Source of the DNA: Vibrio sp. S9_S30 | Lineage (GTDB): Bacteria > Pseudomonadota > Gammaproteobacteria > Enterobacterales > Vibrionaceae | DNA: 64,000 nucleotides | Assembly (NCBI RefSeq): GCF_014694455.1 | Contig: NZ_JAAUWT010000002.1 | Coordinates: forward strand, 124,001-188,000 | Direction of reading: 5' to 3' | In this document: in pieces, positions 8,849 through 17,499 of the stretch | Position numbering within the stretch: position 1 is the first letter of the stretch | How the letters are laid out: every line of letters starts with the position of its first letter | Position numbers and translations under genes: made by a program | Notes under the pieces: generated by a model | What the model was told of the DNA's origin: nothing | Databases searched by the model: none | Seen by the model: the letters and a program-made list of their open reading frames with translations, nothing else

Positions 8849-9732
8849 CGACTCTCCCTTTTTTGCAGCCAGAAGTAAACCGAGAGCAGAACCACCAAGA
8901 TGAGTATCGACATTACGCCATACGTAGCCGCTTCTCCGAAACGAAATTGCCCGAAGCCCAGTTCAAAGATCTTAGTGGGAAAAATATGAGTGCTGTCTTT
9001 GGGCCCCCCGCGAGTGAGTACCCAAACCATGTCGAAGTAGTTGAATGTTAAAATGGCAGTAAGCAGCAAGTTGATCGCCATAACATGCCGAACGGCGGGA
9101 ATGATGATTTCTATTAGGCGACGAAATGGTCCCGCGCCATCGACAATGGCCGCCTCAATTTGCTCTTTATCAACACTTTGTAATGCTGCGAGATACACAA
9201 CGGTTGAAAATGGGAAGCCTTTCCAAACCGCCGCTATTACCACCGCAAACATGGCGGTACTAGGGGTGGCTAACCATGCAATGGCTTCGTCGATCAAAGA
9301 ACCAGACAGGAGCATTGAATTGATGAGCCCTAATTGTGGGTCATACATGAAACGCCATACTATGGCAGCCACGATGCCCGGCAAAACCCAAGGGAGTAAC
9401 ACCAAAGAGCGCATTAGCCCTTGCCCAGGTATTTTCTCATTCAGCAAAAGTGCTGTTAAAAAACCAAACAAGTTTTGCAACACAATCACACCCAATGTCC
9501 ACGCAACGGAGTTTTGGATGATTTGCCAGAACTGATCCTGAGATAGGAGTTTGCTGTATAGCTGAAATCCCACAAACTCTGGTTCAGGATTGATGAAGGA
9601 TGTGGTGTACAAACTTTCTATGAATGTGCCGAACATTGGGTAATACATCAGTATTCCGATCAGCGCGACGGCAGGCGCAATCATTATCAAAGGAAAGCCA
9701 AATCGTTGTTGGTACTTCATTGCCACATCCAT
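8845..9732 (-). CDS. Carbohydrate ABC transporter permease, MalF/UgpA type
   Basis: 295-residue integral membrane protein, first of the two permeases of the importer. Predicted spans include the N-terminal FPLIMIAPAVALIGIL segment. An EAA-type loop reads EAAIVDGAGPFRRLIEIIIP (EAA-DGA-P). Length fits UgpA-like permeases. An alternative start is the ATG at 9720 (4 codons in); neither has a strong ribosome-binding site. It follows the binding-protein gene by 43 bases. Confidence 0.9.
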   Translation of the reverse strand: MDVAMKYQQRFGFPLIMIAPAVALIGILMYYPMFGTFIESLYTTSFINPEPEFVGFQLYSKLLSQDQFWQIIQNSVAWTLGVIVLQNLFGFLTALLLNEKIPGQGLMRSLVLLPWVLPGIVAAIVWRFMYDPQLGLINSMLLSGSLIDEAIAWLATPSTAMFAVVIAAVWKGFPFSTVVYLAALQSVDKEQIEAAIVDGAGPFRRLIEIIIPAVRHVMAINLLLTAILTFNYFDMVWVLTRGGPKDSTHIFPTKIFELGFGQFRFGEAATYGVMSILILVVLLSVYFWLQKRESR

Positions 9733-9775
9733 GCTTAGCAGCGCTGATAGCTTGTAACAGCTACCAGCGATTCAG

Positions 9776-11011
9776 TTACAGCTGATTGATCTTGATGCAG
9801 GCTGCGTCCGCGGCTTTTTGTGCATCAGTGCCATCGAAGAGATCTTGAATCATTGCCATTTGAATATCGGCAATTTCCAAATACCGCGAGGAGAGCGGTC
9901 TGGGGGATGCATTATTCAGGTGTTCAATAATGGCATCTGGTTTGCGGCGATTTGCATCAACAAATGCTTGTGCCGCGTTAACGTTGGCTGGAAGAAGGTC
10001 GACCACTTTTCCGTTAATGTCTTGCCTTGTGAGAAATTGGGCGAATTTCCAGGCCGCTTCTTGGTGTTTGGATCCTTTGTACACCACTAAATTCCAGCCA
10101 CCGTAAGTACCAACGGGTGTTTTACCCTCAGGGGCATGACCGTTGACGAAATCCCAATCAATATTGGATTTTTTCAATGTAGGTTGTTCCAAAGCCGGCC
10201 AGAATTCTATGGCTAATGACCCATTGAGGAACAGCTCTCGCATATCGCCACTGGACGCATTCAAAATGCCTTTAGGTGCGTATTGTGCGAGATCTTGAAG
10301 ATACGCTAATGCTTCGACTGCTGGCTTCTCATTTAACTTACATTGTCCACTGTTATCCAATACTTGACCGCCGTTAGAGAAGATAAAGGAGTTGACCACC
10401 ACGACAGTGTCTTCACCTTTATGACCAAACAAACCAACGCCATATTGCCCTTTGGACTTGTCCGTTAATGCTTTTGCGGCGGTTTTTAGCCCATTCCAAG
10501 TGACGATGGAGTCGGGGGCGATCCCGGCTTTCTTGAATAAAGCATTGTTGACGTAACTGAATTGCCATACGTCTACGTTGAACGGCACACCCCAAGTTTT
10601 GCCTTTGTATTGAACAGACGACCACGCACCGGGAAAGAATTGCCCAGCTTTCATTGACGCTGCATCCATTTTATCGTCGAGTGAGATGATCGCTCCTGCT
10701 TCCGCAAATGCCGACAGCCAAATTTGGTCGACCGTCGAAATATCGGGTGCATTGCCACTTCTTACCGCTGTAAGCAGCCTTTGCTGGTATTCAGGGTAGG
10801 GCACGGTTGTGATCTCCACTTTGATCCCAGGGTTTTCTTTTTCAAAAAGAGCAACAGACGCTTTTTGGTAGTCACTCAACCCCGATTCAGTTTGTTGGTT
10901 ATCCCAAAAGCGGAGGGTAATGTCTTCTGCCTGAACCGTGGGGGCAGACACCATCAGCCCTAAGCTGATAGAGGCGCATAAACGGCGCAAACGTGTACTG
11001 AGACGCTTCAT
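9776..11011 (-). CDS. Periplasmic sugar-binding protein (family 1) of the ABC importer
   Basis: 411-residue extracellular solute-binding protein. The N-terminus has a typical signal peptide (basic MKRLSTRLRRL, hydrophobic core, cleavage after VQA). Mature-protein blocks LRFWDNQQ, VPYPEYQQRLLTAVRSGNAPDI and NGGQVLDNSGQCKLNE match sugar-type binding proteins. Its ATG overlaps the regulator stop (ATGA at 11008-11011), so it is coupled to regulator translation. It should capture the substrate in the periplasm for the permeases at 8024-9732. The ligand cannot be predicted from sequence. Confidence 0.92.
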   Translation of the reverse strand: MKRLSTRLRRLCASISLGLMVSAPTVQAEDITLRFWDNQQTESGLSDYQKASVALFEKENPGIKVEITTVPYPEYQQRLLTAVRSGNAPDISTVDQIWLSAFAEAGAIISLDDKMDAASMKAGQFFPGAWSSVQYKGKTWGVPFNVDVWQFSYVNNALFKKAGIAPDSIVTWNGLKTAAKALTDKSKGQYGVGLFGHKGEDTVVVVNSFIFSNGGQVLDNSGQCKLNEKPAVEALAYLQDLAQYAPKGILNASSGDMRELFLNGSLAIEFWPALEQPTLKKSNIDWDFVNGHAPEGKTPVGTYGGWNLVVYKGSKHQEAAWKFAQFLTRQDINGKVVDLLPANVNAAQAFVDANRRKPDAIIEHLNNASPRPLSSRYLEIADIQMAMIQDLFDGTDAQKAADAACIKINQL

Positions 11012-12741
11012 AAACTATCTCCTTGTTTACTTTGGTGCATCACTGGTTGTGTCTTGTCTTCAGACTTCAAATAGTCTTCGGCAAGGTGAACGCGTATACC
11101 ATTTGCCGACAGCTCAAGCCGCTGTGCCGGAATGGTGCCTAAATCTGTTATGACATCACTAATGTCATGCAATGGCGCTATCAGGTAATTTTCCTCCGCC
11201 CCCATTTGACTGGCTTCACCTAAAACCAGTGTTTGATGAGAGCGGGCAATGGCGGTTTTGGCAACGAGTGAGCAAGCTTCATCGTTCATGCTGATGCCAA
11301 ATTTGGATGAAATGCCATCCACCGAAAGAAAGGTTTTATCGACACGAATTTGTTCTAAGGTAGAAAAGCAAGCGGAGCCAGTCAGTGCACGCTGACCCGA
11401 CAACACTTCCCCACCGGTTAGGATGATCCGAAAATCGTGTTTGTGCTGTTGGAAAAACTCAAAGGCATCGAGAGAGTTGGTCACAATTGTGTGCTTGCCC
11501 GCGGTATCGACTAAGGCGGAAGCCAAGGGCATGGCAAAGGCACCGTGATTGATGAATATCTTGCTTTCTCGCTTGAGTACCTTCACCGCCATTTGGGCAA
11601 TGCGTTCTCGAGCATGATTCACTTCTTTATGAAATTGAATTTCAGGTGGTTGGATTTCACATTGAAGCCCTAAATGCTGGCATTCAGATTCCAAGCTTTT
11701 CGCCAATTTCCGATACCAGTTATGATCAATAAAGTGAGGTACAAACATGATTTTTGCAGAGTTAAGGCTGCTTTTGTCGACGGAAAAGTCACTACTCACC
11801 AGTTCAGAGAGGTTCTGTTTTAGCACCCAGTGATCATTTTGTCTGGTAAACCGAGTATGCACATCTTGTCCTGTCAGAATATCAAAGGGGGTCAGTACTG
11901 GCTGAGGAACCATGCCACTAACCAACTTGGCAACCGTGTGAGCCGCCATGTAGCCAACCAATTCTGGATATAAAGCCGCACATGCGTGAAGTCGATTACC
12001 GTAAGTGAGTTCATCGAGTAAATCATCGCCCTCCAATCCAACCGAATAGGCGTAGATGTCATGCCGACCTTTCGTTGCTTCTAACCCTGCAAGAATCGAG
12101 TGATCATTCACACCAAACAGAACGTTGATGTCTGGGTGAGTGGTCAGTGCATCTTGTATTTGACGTAATGCGGTTCTGTAATGACCAAAGCCATCAATCG
12201 ACAGCGTGTGCAATTCACCTAAGTAACATTGGTTAAAGCCTCGCAAGAACCCTTTCGTTCTTTGTTGTGTGTTGGACAGCTGTGCATGGTTAATGAGTAA
12301 GACGTTAGCGCATTTCACTTCATCTCGATTAAGCTGAGTGGCCGCAAATTTTCCAAGTTGAAAACCCGCCTCTAAATTATCGGGACCAATATAAGTGCAT
12401 TGAGCGTCGGGGGCAGATTCAGACAATACAGGCAGGCCATTTGCCAATGCGCGTTGCTTGATAAGTTCACCCCAAGGCTCATGAATGGGAGGGAGGATCA
12501 GTGCATCGACCTCATCAAGACCTATATTTTCTTGGGGAAATGCAGGGACAGAACTGTGTTTAACAGCATGAACCGCGCCATGTGAGCGTTCCAGTTTTCC
12601 ATTTTTTGCCAGCCTTGCCACGTCTCTTCGAATTGTGACATTGGCTACCTGAGGAAACTCCTGAGCAAGCTGCGCAATAGAGACGTTTTGACGGTTCTCT
12701 AGCACATTTAATATCGCTTGTTCTCGGATCCTTTGATTCAT
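11008..12741 (-). CDS. Three-part transcriptional regulator: DeoR HTH, periplasmic-binding-like domain, DeoR sensor domain
   Basis: 577 residues, more than twice a normal DeoR regulator. Residues 1-70 are a DeoR-type winged helix (REQAILNVLENRQNVSIAQLAQEF, with VTIRRDVARLAKNGKLERSHGA; key motif TIRRDV). Residues about 75-345 look like a LacI/periplasmic-binding fold (YIGPDNLEAGFQLGKFAA, LFGVNDHSILAGLEA). Residues about 360-560 look like a DeoR C-terminal sugar-phosphate isomerase-like sensor (FINHGAFAMPLASAL, TNSLDAFEFF, ILTGGEVLSG, DEACSLVAKTAIA). It is the first gene of the operon and is coupled to the binding-protein gene, so it probably controls the operon in response to the substrate. 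ATG 12741 is chosen; a TTG start at 12790-12792 is possible. Confidence 0.85.
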   Translation of the reverse strand: MNQRIREQAILNVLENRQNVSIAQLAQEFPQVANVTIRRDVARLAKNGKLERSHGAVHAVKHSSVPAFPQENIGLDEVDALILPPIHEPWGELIKQRALANGLPVLSESAPDAQCTYIGPDNLEAGFQLGKFAATQLNRDEVKCANVLLINHAQLSNTQQRTKGFLRGFNQCYLGELHTLSIDGFGHYRTALRQIQDALTTHPDINVLFGVNDHSILAGLEATKGRHDIYAYSVGLEGDDLLDELTYGNRLHACAALYPELVGYMAAHTVAKLVSGMVPQPVLTPFDILTGQDVHTRFTRQNDHWVLKQNLSELVSSDFSVDKSSLNSAKIMFVPHFIDHNWYRKLAKSLESECQHLGLQCEIQPPEIQFHKEVNHARERIAQMAVKVLKRESKIFINHGAFAMPLASALVDTAGKHTIVTNSLDAFEFFQQHKHDFRIILTGGEVLSGQRALTGSACFSTLEQIRVDKTFLSVDGISSKFGISMNDEACSLVAKTAIARSHQTLVLGEASQMGAEENYLIAPLHDISDVITDLGTIPAQRLELSANGIRVHLAEDYLKSEDKTQPVMHQSKQGDSL

Positions 12742-12961
12742 AATGAGCGGTTCACTGGATAAACAATGTTCACCATTATCTGTATAAATCAATCCAAATG
12801 ATCAAATTATTTACCTATAAATTACAAAATTATCACAAATGATTATTTATGCTCTTTATTGATCGTAAAGAGTGACCTGATACTGGTTCTGATCGTGGAC
12901 GACCTGTCCAGTAGAGCATTAAACTAAGCGCTTCTGGCAGAAGTTGCTCATTGGGAAGTGT
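12742..12961. promoter_or_regulatory. Divergent promoter region between operon regulator and ubiF
   Basis: About 220 bases separate the two start codons. The regulator side is A+T-rich (12790-12850), with runs such as ATTATTTACC and AAATTACAAAATTATCAC that could hold promoter and operator sites for the operon. I could not assign exact boxes. The ubiF side carries a good ribosome-binding site (GGGAAG, 12953-12958). Confidence 0.4.
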
Positions 12962-14113
12962 ATGACAAAGTTTGATATTGCCGTTATTGGTGGGGGAATG
13001 GTAGGAGCTGCCGTTGCAGTGGGGTTCGCCAAACAGGGTAAAGCAGTCTTGGTGGTTGAGCATTATCAACCTGAAGCTTATGACTCAGCCCAACCCATGG
13101 ACTTACGCGTATCTGCAATTTCTCAAGCATCGGTAAATTTTCTAGAAGAGCTTGGAGCATGGGCGTCCATCGAGAAGCGTCGCGTGTGTCCATACAAGCG
13201 TCTTGAAACATGGGATATGCCAGAATGCCGTACACGTTTTCATTCAGATGAACTCAATCTACAGCAACTCGGTTTTATCGTAGAGAATCGAATCGTGCAA
13301 CTGGGGTTGTGGGAAGCGATGTCTAGGCTAAACAATATTACGCTAAAATGCCCCGATACCTTGGAGGCGATAGACGATAACTTGGATGGCAGACAGCTTC
13401 GTTTAGCCAGTGGGGAAGAATACCAAGCGACTTGGGTGATTGGTGCTGATGGGGCGAATTCTAAGGTAAGGCAAATTGCCCAAATAGGTGTCACGGCTTG
13501 GGATTACCGACAGCATTGTATGCTGGTGAATGTGACAACGGATAAACCTCAGCAAGACATAACGTGGCAGCAGTTTACCCCGTCTGGACCTCGTTCATTC
13601 TTACCGCTTCTAGGGCATCAAGGTTCAGTTGTTTGGTACGATTCCCCCGCTAAAATACGCTCTCTGCTCACGATGAGTCATACACAGTTGGCAAAGAGCA
13701 TCATGGATGGATTCCCAGCAGAGTTAGGTCCGATTACCGTAGAGCAAGCCGGATCTTTTCCGCTCACAAGACGCCATGCTCAGCGTTATCATCAAAAGGG
13801 CTGTGTGTTAGTCGGCGACGCGGCTCACACGATAAATCCTTTAGCAGGGCAGGGCGTTAACTTGGGGTTCAAAGATGTCAAAGTGCTGCTAGAACAAAGC
13901 GATTCGTTAGGATTAACGGAGCAAGCGTTGGATCGATATCAAGCGATTCGCAAACGCGATAACCTTTTAATGCAAACGGGTATGGACGTATTTTACAAAG
14001 TCTTTAAAGACACGTTCCCCCCCGTCGCATTTGCACGTAACGCAGCTTTAAAACTGGCGGAGCATTCCGGTCCTATTAAGCAACAAGTGCTGCGCTATGC
14101 GCTCGGTTTATAG
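12962..14113 (+). CDS. ubiF: 2-octaprenyl-3-methyl-6-methoxy-1,4-benzoquinol hydroxylase (ubiquinone biosynthesis)
   Basis: 383-residue FAD-dependent monooxygenase of the UbiH/UbiF/UbiI group, which hydroxylates the ubiquinone ring at the membrane. The N-terminal Rossmann motif GGGMVGAAVAVG, the mid motif GADGANSKVR and the late FAD motif GDAAHTINPLAGQGVN are all present. The C-terminal end LKLAEHSGPIKQQVLRYALGL (quoted in part: RYALGL) resembles UbiF more than UbiH or UbiI. ATG 12962 follows GGGAAG by 4 bases; an upstream in-frame start at 12944 lacks support. The gene stands alone and is divergent from the sugar operon. Confidence 0.88.
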   Translation: MTKFDIAVIGGGMVGAAVAVGFAKQGKAVLVVEHYQPEAYDSAQPMDLRVSAISQASVNFLEELGAWASIEKRRVCPYKRLETWDMPECRTRFHSDELNLQQLGFIVENRIVQLGLWEAMSRLNNITLKCPDTLEAIDDNLDGRQLRLASGEEYQATWVIGADGANSKVRQIAQIGVTAWDYRQHCMLVNVTTDKPQQDITWQQFTPSGPRSFLPLLGHQGSVVWYDSPAKIRSLLTMSHTQLAKSIMDGFPAELGPITVEQAGSFPLTRRHAQRYHQKGCVLVGDAAHTINPLAGQGVNLGFKDVKVLLEQSDSLGLTEQALDRYQAIRKRDNLLMQTGMDVFYKVFKDTFPPVAFARNAALKLAEHSGPIKQQVLRYALGL

Positions 14114-14140
14114 CGTCACATTCGAATGCTATAAACTCAG

Positions 14141-15190
14141 CTAATAAAACTGTACGCAAACGGGGTTACCCATAGAGAGGCTGTGCCCCGTTTCCTGTAA
14201 TGTTCCACTTTCTTCATTTCGTCGATAAGACACCAAATTATTCGTATCTTGATTTGCGGCGATCAGCCATTTTCCATTTGGGGTCAGGTTGAAATCCCGT
14301 GGATTTAGCCCGCCGGACGAAATCGTCTGAACAACGGTTAACTTATTGGGGTGCTCCACTTGCAAACAGACGATGGAAGATTGTTGTCGACCTGAAACAT
14401 AGACAAACTTTTCATCGGGAGACAAACGGATCGCCGCCGCCGCGCCACCCTCATTATGTTTTACAAATGGAGATACGGATGATGCTATTTCCCAACCGTT
14501 CCTTTCATCCTTTTTCAGAACCAGAACTTCTTCAGACAGTTCACAAAGCACATAAGCCGTAAGCTCGTCTTTTGAGAAGACTAGATGGCGTGGCCCGCTA
14601 CCTGGTGGTGTGTGAACGTGTTGGACGCCAGGTTCGTTGACGAGTGAGTGGGATATTGGATAAAAGCTCACTCGGTCAGTGCCAAGGTCTACCGTGGCTA
14701 TTTCACTTGTGTGCTCTAAAAAGCAGGCAAAGTGAGCATGAGGGGCTTCCTGTCTATCGGCACGAGAACTCACGCCAGTATGCTGAATGGTTTGTATGTG
14801 TTCGAGGTGATCATTGGCGAGTGAGAATACACTGAAGTTGCCCGTGCCATAATTAGACGTGACCGCCAATGTTTGCTCGGAATTTACGGCGATGTGGCAT
14901 GGGTAATCGCCGAAGACTGGATTGCTATCGAGTTGGATCAGTTGATGGTTTGTAATATCGTGGACTGAAATGCTGGCACCTTCCTCTTGAGTAAACTCAT
15001 GAATGGTGAACACTTGCCCGTTTTGATGAGTCAAATACGTGGGGTTTTGAATATCAGACAGCAATGTGTGCTTGTCAAAAGCGCCCGTTTCCAAATCGAG
15101 ATGAACACAAGAAACCCCTTTTCCTTCTCCCGTCATGGCACCAATGGATTGTGTGTAACTGCCAATCAGAACTTTTTGATGATTTCCCAT
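14141..15190 (-). CDS. pgl: 6-phosphogluconolactonase-type beta-propeller (lactonase family)
   Basis: 349 residues, the length of the seven-bladed beta-propeller lactonase family that includes E. coli Pgl (YbhE). It would hydrolyse 6-phosphogluconolactone in the oxidative pentose phosphate pathway. Visible family blocks include GSYTQSIGAMTGEGKG, GDYPCHIAVN, GSGPRHLVFSKDE, LSPDEKFVYVSGRQ and NPRDFNLTPNGKWLIAANQDTN (quoted in part: NPRDFNLTPNGKWLI). The recurring P/R-H-x-x-F and DG/NG-K-W-L strands mark the blades. No signal peptide is seen, so it is cytoplasmic. Other members of the family act on other lactones, so the symbol is probable rather than proven. Confidence 0.75.
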   Translation of the reverse strand: MGNHQKVLIGSYTQSIGAMTGEGKGVSCVHLDLETGAFDKHTLLSDIQNPTYLTHQNGQVFTIHEFTQEEGASISVHDITNHQLIQLDSNPVFGDYPCHIAVNSEQTLAVTSNYGTGNFSVFSLANDHLEHIQTIQHTGVSSRADRQEAPHAHFACFLEHTSEIATVDLGTDRVSFYPISHSLVNEPGVQHVHTPPGSGPRHLVFSKDELTAYVLCELSEEVLVLKKDERNGWEIASSVSPFVKHNEGGAAAAIRLSPDEKFVYVSGRQQSSIVCLQVEHPNKLTVVQTISSGGLNPRDFNLTPNGKWLIAANQDTNNLVSYRRNEESGTLQETGHSLSMGNPVCVQFY

Positions 15191-15339
15191 TCTGCGTTGC
15201 CTTAGTCTGCAAAATTAATGACAGCTATGATCAGTACGATTAAGGTGAAAACGCAACCGAAAGTGGAATGAATAAAGAAAGAATGAGAATCAGAACAAAG
15301 ATTTGAGGAGGCTGGTAAGAAACGATGGTGCAAAAATTA

Positions 15340-15367
15340 GAAAACCCACCAAAAGGTGGGTTTCTAA
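15340..15367 (-). terminator. Terminator of the tRNA array
   Basis: AAACCCACC and GGTGGGTTT form a stem with an AAAA/TTTT loop. On the minus strand it is followed by a T-rich stretch. It lies just after the last tRNA-Leu gene. Confidence 0.85.
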
Positions 15368-15371
15368 ATTA

Positions 15372-15456
15372 TGGTGCGGAAGGAGAGACTTGAACTCTCA
15401 CACCTTGCGGCGCCAGAACCTAAATCTGGTGCGTCTACCAATTTCGCCACTTCCGC
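15372..15456 (-). tRNA. tRNA-Leu (TAG)
   Basis: 85 nt including encoded CCA. The anticodon loop reads ATTTAGG (anticodon TAG, codon CUA). The long variable arm is typical of tRNA-Leu and the sequence resembles E. coli leuW. Last gene of the array. Confidence 0.97.
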
Positions 15457-15508
15457 AACAAATCTGTAGTCTTGAACGATGATTGGTGAATCATTCAGAC
15501 GTTGTAAA

Positions 15509-15585
15509 TGGTGGCTACGACGGGATTCGAACCTGTGACCCCATCATTATGAGTGATGTGCTCTAACCAACTGAGCTACGTAGCC
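15509..15585 (-). tRNA. tRNA-Met (CAT), elongator
   Basis: 77 nt with encoded CCA. It starts GGCTACGTAGCTCAG and carries a CAT anticodon in the loop CTCATAA. The acceptor pairing G1-C72 matches the elongator and not the initiator form. Confidence 0.96.
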
Positions 15586-15598
15586 ACTTTATGAAAAA

Positions 15599-15683
15599 TG
15601 GTGCGGAAGGAGAGACTTGAACTCTCACACCTTGCGGCGCCAGAACCTAAATCTGGTGCGTCTACCAATTTCGCCACTTCCGC
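15599..15683 (-). tRNA. tRNA-Leu (TAG)
   Basis: 85 nt with CCA; same sequence as the copy at 15372-15456, anticodon TAG. Confidence 0.97.
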
Positions 15684-15736
15684 ATCAAAATTTGTAGTTA
15701 TTAAGATAATTGGTAAAGTCTTAACAACGTTGTATA

Positions 15737-15811
15737 TGGCTGGGCTACCTGGATTCGAACCAGGGAATGGCGGCATCAAAAGCCGCTGCCTTACCGCTTG
15801 GCGATAGCCCA
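15737..15811 (-). tRNA. tRNA-Gln (TTG)
   Basis: 75 nt with CCA. It starts TGGGCTATCGCCAAG, with the loop TTTTGAT giving anticodon TTG (codon CAA). Resembles E. coli glnU/W. Confidence 0.97.
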
Positions 15812-15944
15812 GTAGATCAACTACATTTCGGAAATTGATAACTGAAGTCTTACCTCAGTCTATTCCGCCACCGCCGCTTTGCGGTAGTTTATATACTGTA
15901 TCTACTTAAAACTCAATTTATTAAGCATTTAAGTGTGAAATGAG

Positions 15945-16019
15945 TGGCTGGGCTACCTGGATTCGAACCAGGGAATGGCGGCATCAAAAGCCGCTGCCTT
16001 ACCGCTTGGCGATAGCCCA
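15945..16019 (-). tRNA. tRNA-Gln (TTG)
   Basis: 75 nt with CCA; same sequence as the copy at 15737-15811. Confidence 0.97.
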
Positions 16020-16091
16020 ACAGCGAGTGTTTATTACACTGCTTTTAATTTCTAAAGTCATGGTTTTAGAACCATTGTCTTAGAGAAATAA

Positions 16092-16176
16092 TGGTGCGGA
16101 AGGAGAGACTTGAACTCTCACACCTTACGGCGCCAGAACCTAAATCTGGTGCGTCTACCAATTTCGCCACTTCCGC
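16092..16176 (-). tRNA. tRNA-Leu (TAG), variant copy
   Basis: 85 nt with CCA, anticodon TAG. It differs from the other six Leu copies by one base in the variable-arm region (gene strand GCCGTAAGG instead of GCCGCAAGG). Confidence 0.96.
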
Positions 16177-16227
16177 AACAATTTTGTGGTCTTAACTGAC
16201 AATTGGTGAGTCAATCAGACGTTGTAA

Positions 16228-16302
16228 TGGCTGGGCTACCTGGATTCGAACCAGGGAATGGCGGCATCAAAAGCCGCTGCCTTACCGCTTGGCGATAGCC
16301 CA
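16228..16302 (-). tRNA. tRNA-Gln (TTG)
   Basis: 75 nt with CCA; same as the other Gln copies. It shares its spacer to the Leu gene with the pair at 16371-16581. Confidence 0.97.
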
Positions 16303-16370
16303 ACTGCGAGTGTGATTTTCACTCTTGATTTCTAAAACGATGCTGTGAGAGCGATCGCTTTAAAATAATA

Positions 16371-16455
16371 TGGTGCGGAAGGAGAGACTTGAACTCTCAC
16401 ACCTTGCGGCGCCAGAACCTAAATCTGGTGCGTCTACCAATTTCGCCACTTCCGC
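16371..16455 (-). tRNA. tRNA-Leu (TAG)
   Basis: 85 nt with CCA, anticodon TAG. With the next Gln gene it forms a near-copy of the 16092-16302 unit, spacer included. Confidence 0.97.
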
Positions 16456-16506
16456 AACAATTTTGTGGTCTTAACTGACAATTGATGAGTCAATCAGACG
16501 TTGTAA

Positions 16507-16581
16507 TGGCTGGGCTACCTGGATTCGAACCAGGGAATGGCGGCATCAAAAGCCGCTGCCTTACCGCTTGGCGATAGCCCA
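16507..16581 (-). tRNA. tRNA-Gln (TTG)
   Basis: 75 nt with CCA, anticodon TTG; same sequence as the other Gln copies. Confidence 0.97.
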
Positions 16582-16637
16582 ACTGATTGTTTAATGTGTC
16601 AATCTCACGGTTCTTTATTTCTAAAGAAAACAAATCA

Positions 16638-16722
16638 TGGTGCGGAAGGAGAGACTTGAACTCTCACACCTTGCGGCGCCAGAACCTAAATCTGGTGCGT
16701 CTACCAATTTCGCCACTTCCGC
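16638..16722 (-). tRNA. tRNA-Leu (TAG)
   Basis: 85 nt with CCA, anticodon TAG. Only 29 bases separate it from the next Leu copy. Confidence 0.97.
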
Positions 16723-16751
16723 ATGAATTTGTTGTGATAGAGGATTTGAGA

Positions 16752-16836
16752 TGGTGCGGAAGGAGAGACTTGAACTCTCACACCTTGCGGCGCCAGAACC
16801 TAAATCTGGTGCGTCTACCAATTTCGCCACTTCCGC
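16752..16836 (-). tRNA. tRNA-Leu (TAG)
   Basis: 85 nt with CCA, anticodon TAG; one of two directly adjacent Leu genes. Confidence 0.97.
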
Positions 16837-16898
16837 GTCTCAAATTTTCTATCTTGTTATTCGCTAATTGGTAAAAGCCAATAACAATTGTATTTGTA

Positions 16899-16975
16899 TG
16901 GTGGCTACGACGGGATTCGAACCTGTGACCCCATCATTATGAGTGATGTGCTCTAACCAACTGAGCTACGTAGCC
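16899..16975 (-). tRNA. tRNA-Met (CAT), elongator
   Basis: 77 nt with CCA; same sequence as the copy at 15509-15585. Confidence 0.96.
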
Positions 16976-17067
16976 ATCTTTTGCTATGTTTTTCGAGCGA
17001 GACAATATAATACAATCTCTACTCCAGTTCTACCGAAAATTCAAAAAGTTTTCGGTGAAAAATAATA

Positions 17068-17142
17068 TGGCTGGGCTACCTGGATTCGAACCAGGGAATG
17101 GCGGCATCAAAAGCCGCTGCCTTACCGCTTGGCGATAGCCCA
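17068..17142 (-). tRNA. tRNA-Gln (TTG)
   Basis: 75 nt with CCA. The spacer after it resembles that at 16020-16091, another sign of block duplication. Confidence 0.97.
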
Positions 17143-17214
17143 ACAGCAAGTGTTTATTACACTGCTCTTAATTATTAAAGCCATGACTTTAATAATCATT
17201 GCTTTACAGAATAA

Positions 17215-17299
17215 TGGTGCGGAAGGAGAGACTTGAACTCTCACACCTTGCGGCGCCAGAACCTAAATCTGGTGCGTCTACCAATTTCGCCACTTCCGC
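17215..17299 (-). tRNA. tRNA-Leu (TAG)
   Basis: 85 nt with CCA, anticodon TAG; second gene of the array in transcription order. Confidence 0.97.
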
Positions 17300-17337
17300 A
17301 TTATTTCCTAAAAACTTTCGAAAAAGCACTTAGGAAA

Positions 17338-17414
17338 TGGTGGCTACGACGGGATTCGAACCTGTGACCCCATCATTATGAGTGATGTGCTCTAACCAAC
17401 TGAGCTACGTAGCC
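17338..17414 (-). tRNA. tRNA-Met (CAT), elongator
   Basis: 77 nt with CCA. First gene of the array, about 50 bases downstream of the predicted transcription start. Confidence 0.96.
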
Positions 17415-17462
17415 ATTTTTTAACTTTTTGTGCTCTCTTATAAGTCGCCTTATTATCGAGAA

Positions 17463-17499
17463 CGGAGCGCATTATGCGGATATGACCCAAAACCGTCAA
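17463..17499 (-). promoter_or_regulatory. Stable-RNA type promoter of the tRNA array
   Basis: On the minus strand TTGACG (17499-17494), a 17-base spacer and CATAAT (17476-17471) are followed by a G+C-rich discriminator GCGCTCCG. That combination is typical of strong rRNA/tRNA promoters subject to stringent (ppGpp) control. Confidence 0.8.

Noticed and set aside
16587..16874. 95-residue frame with repeated [26 protein letters not shown] sequence (partial quote: [12 protein letters not shown])
   Set aside because: It is the antisense translation of two adjacent tRNA-Leu genes, not a protein. The same applies to frames at 15576-15807 and 16621-16830.
15372..17414. Regularly spaced repeats resembling a CRISPR array
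   Set aside because: The repeats are 75-85 base tRNA genes with CCA ends; spacers are themselves related and no cas genes are present.
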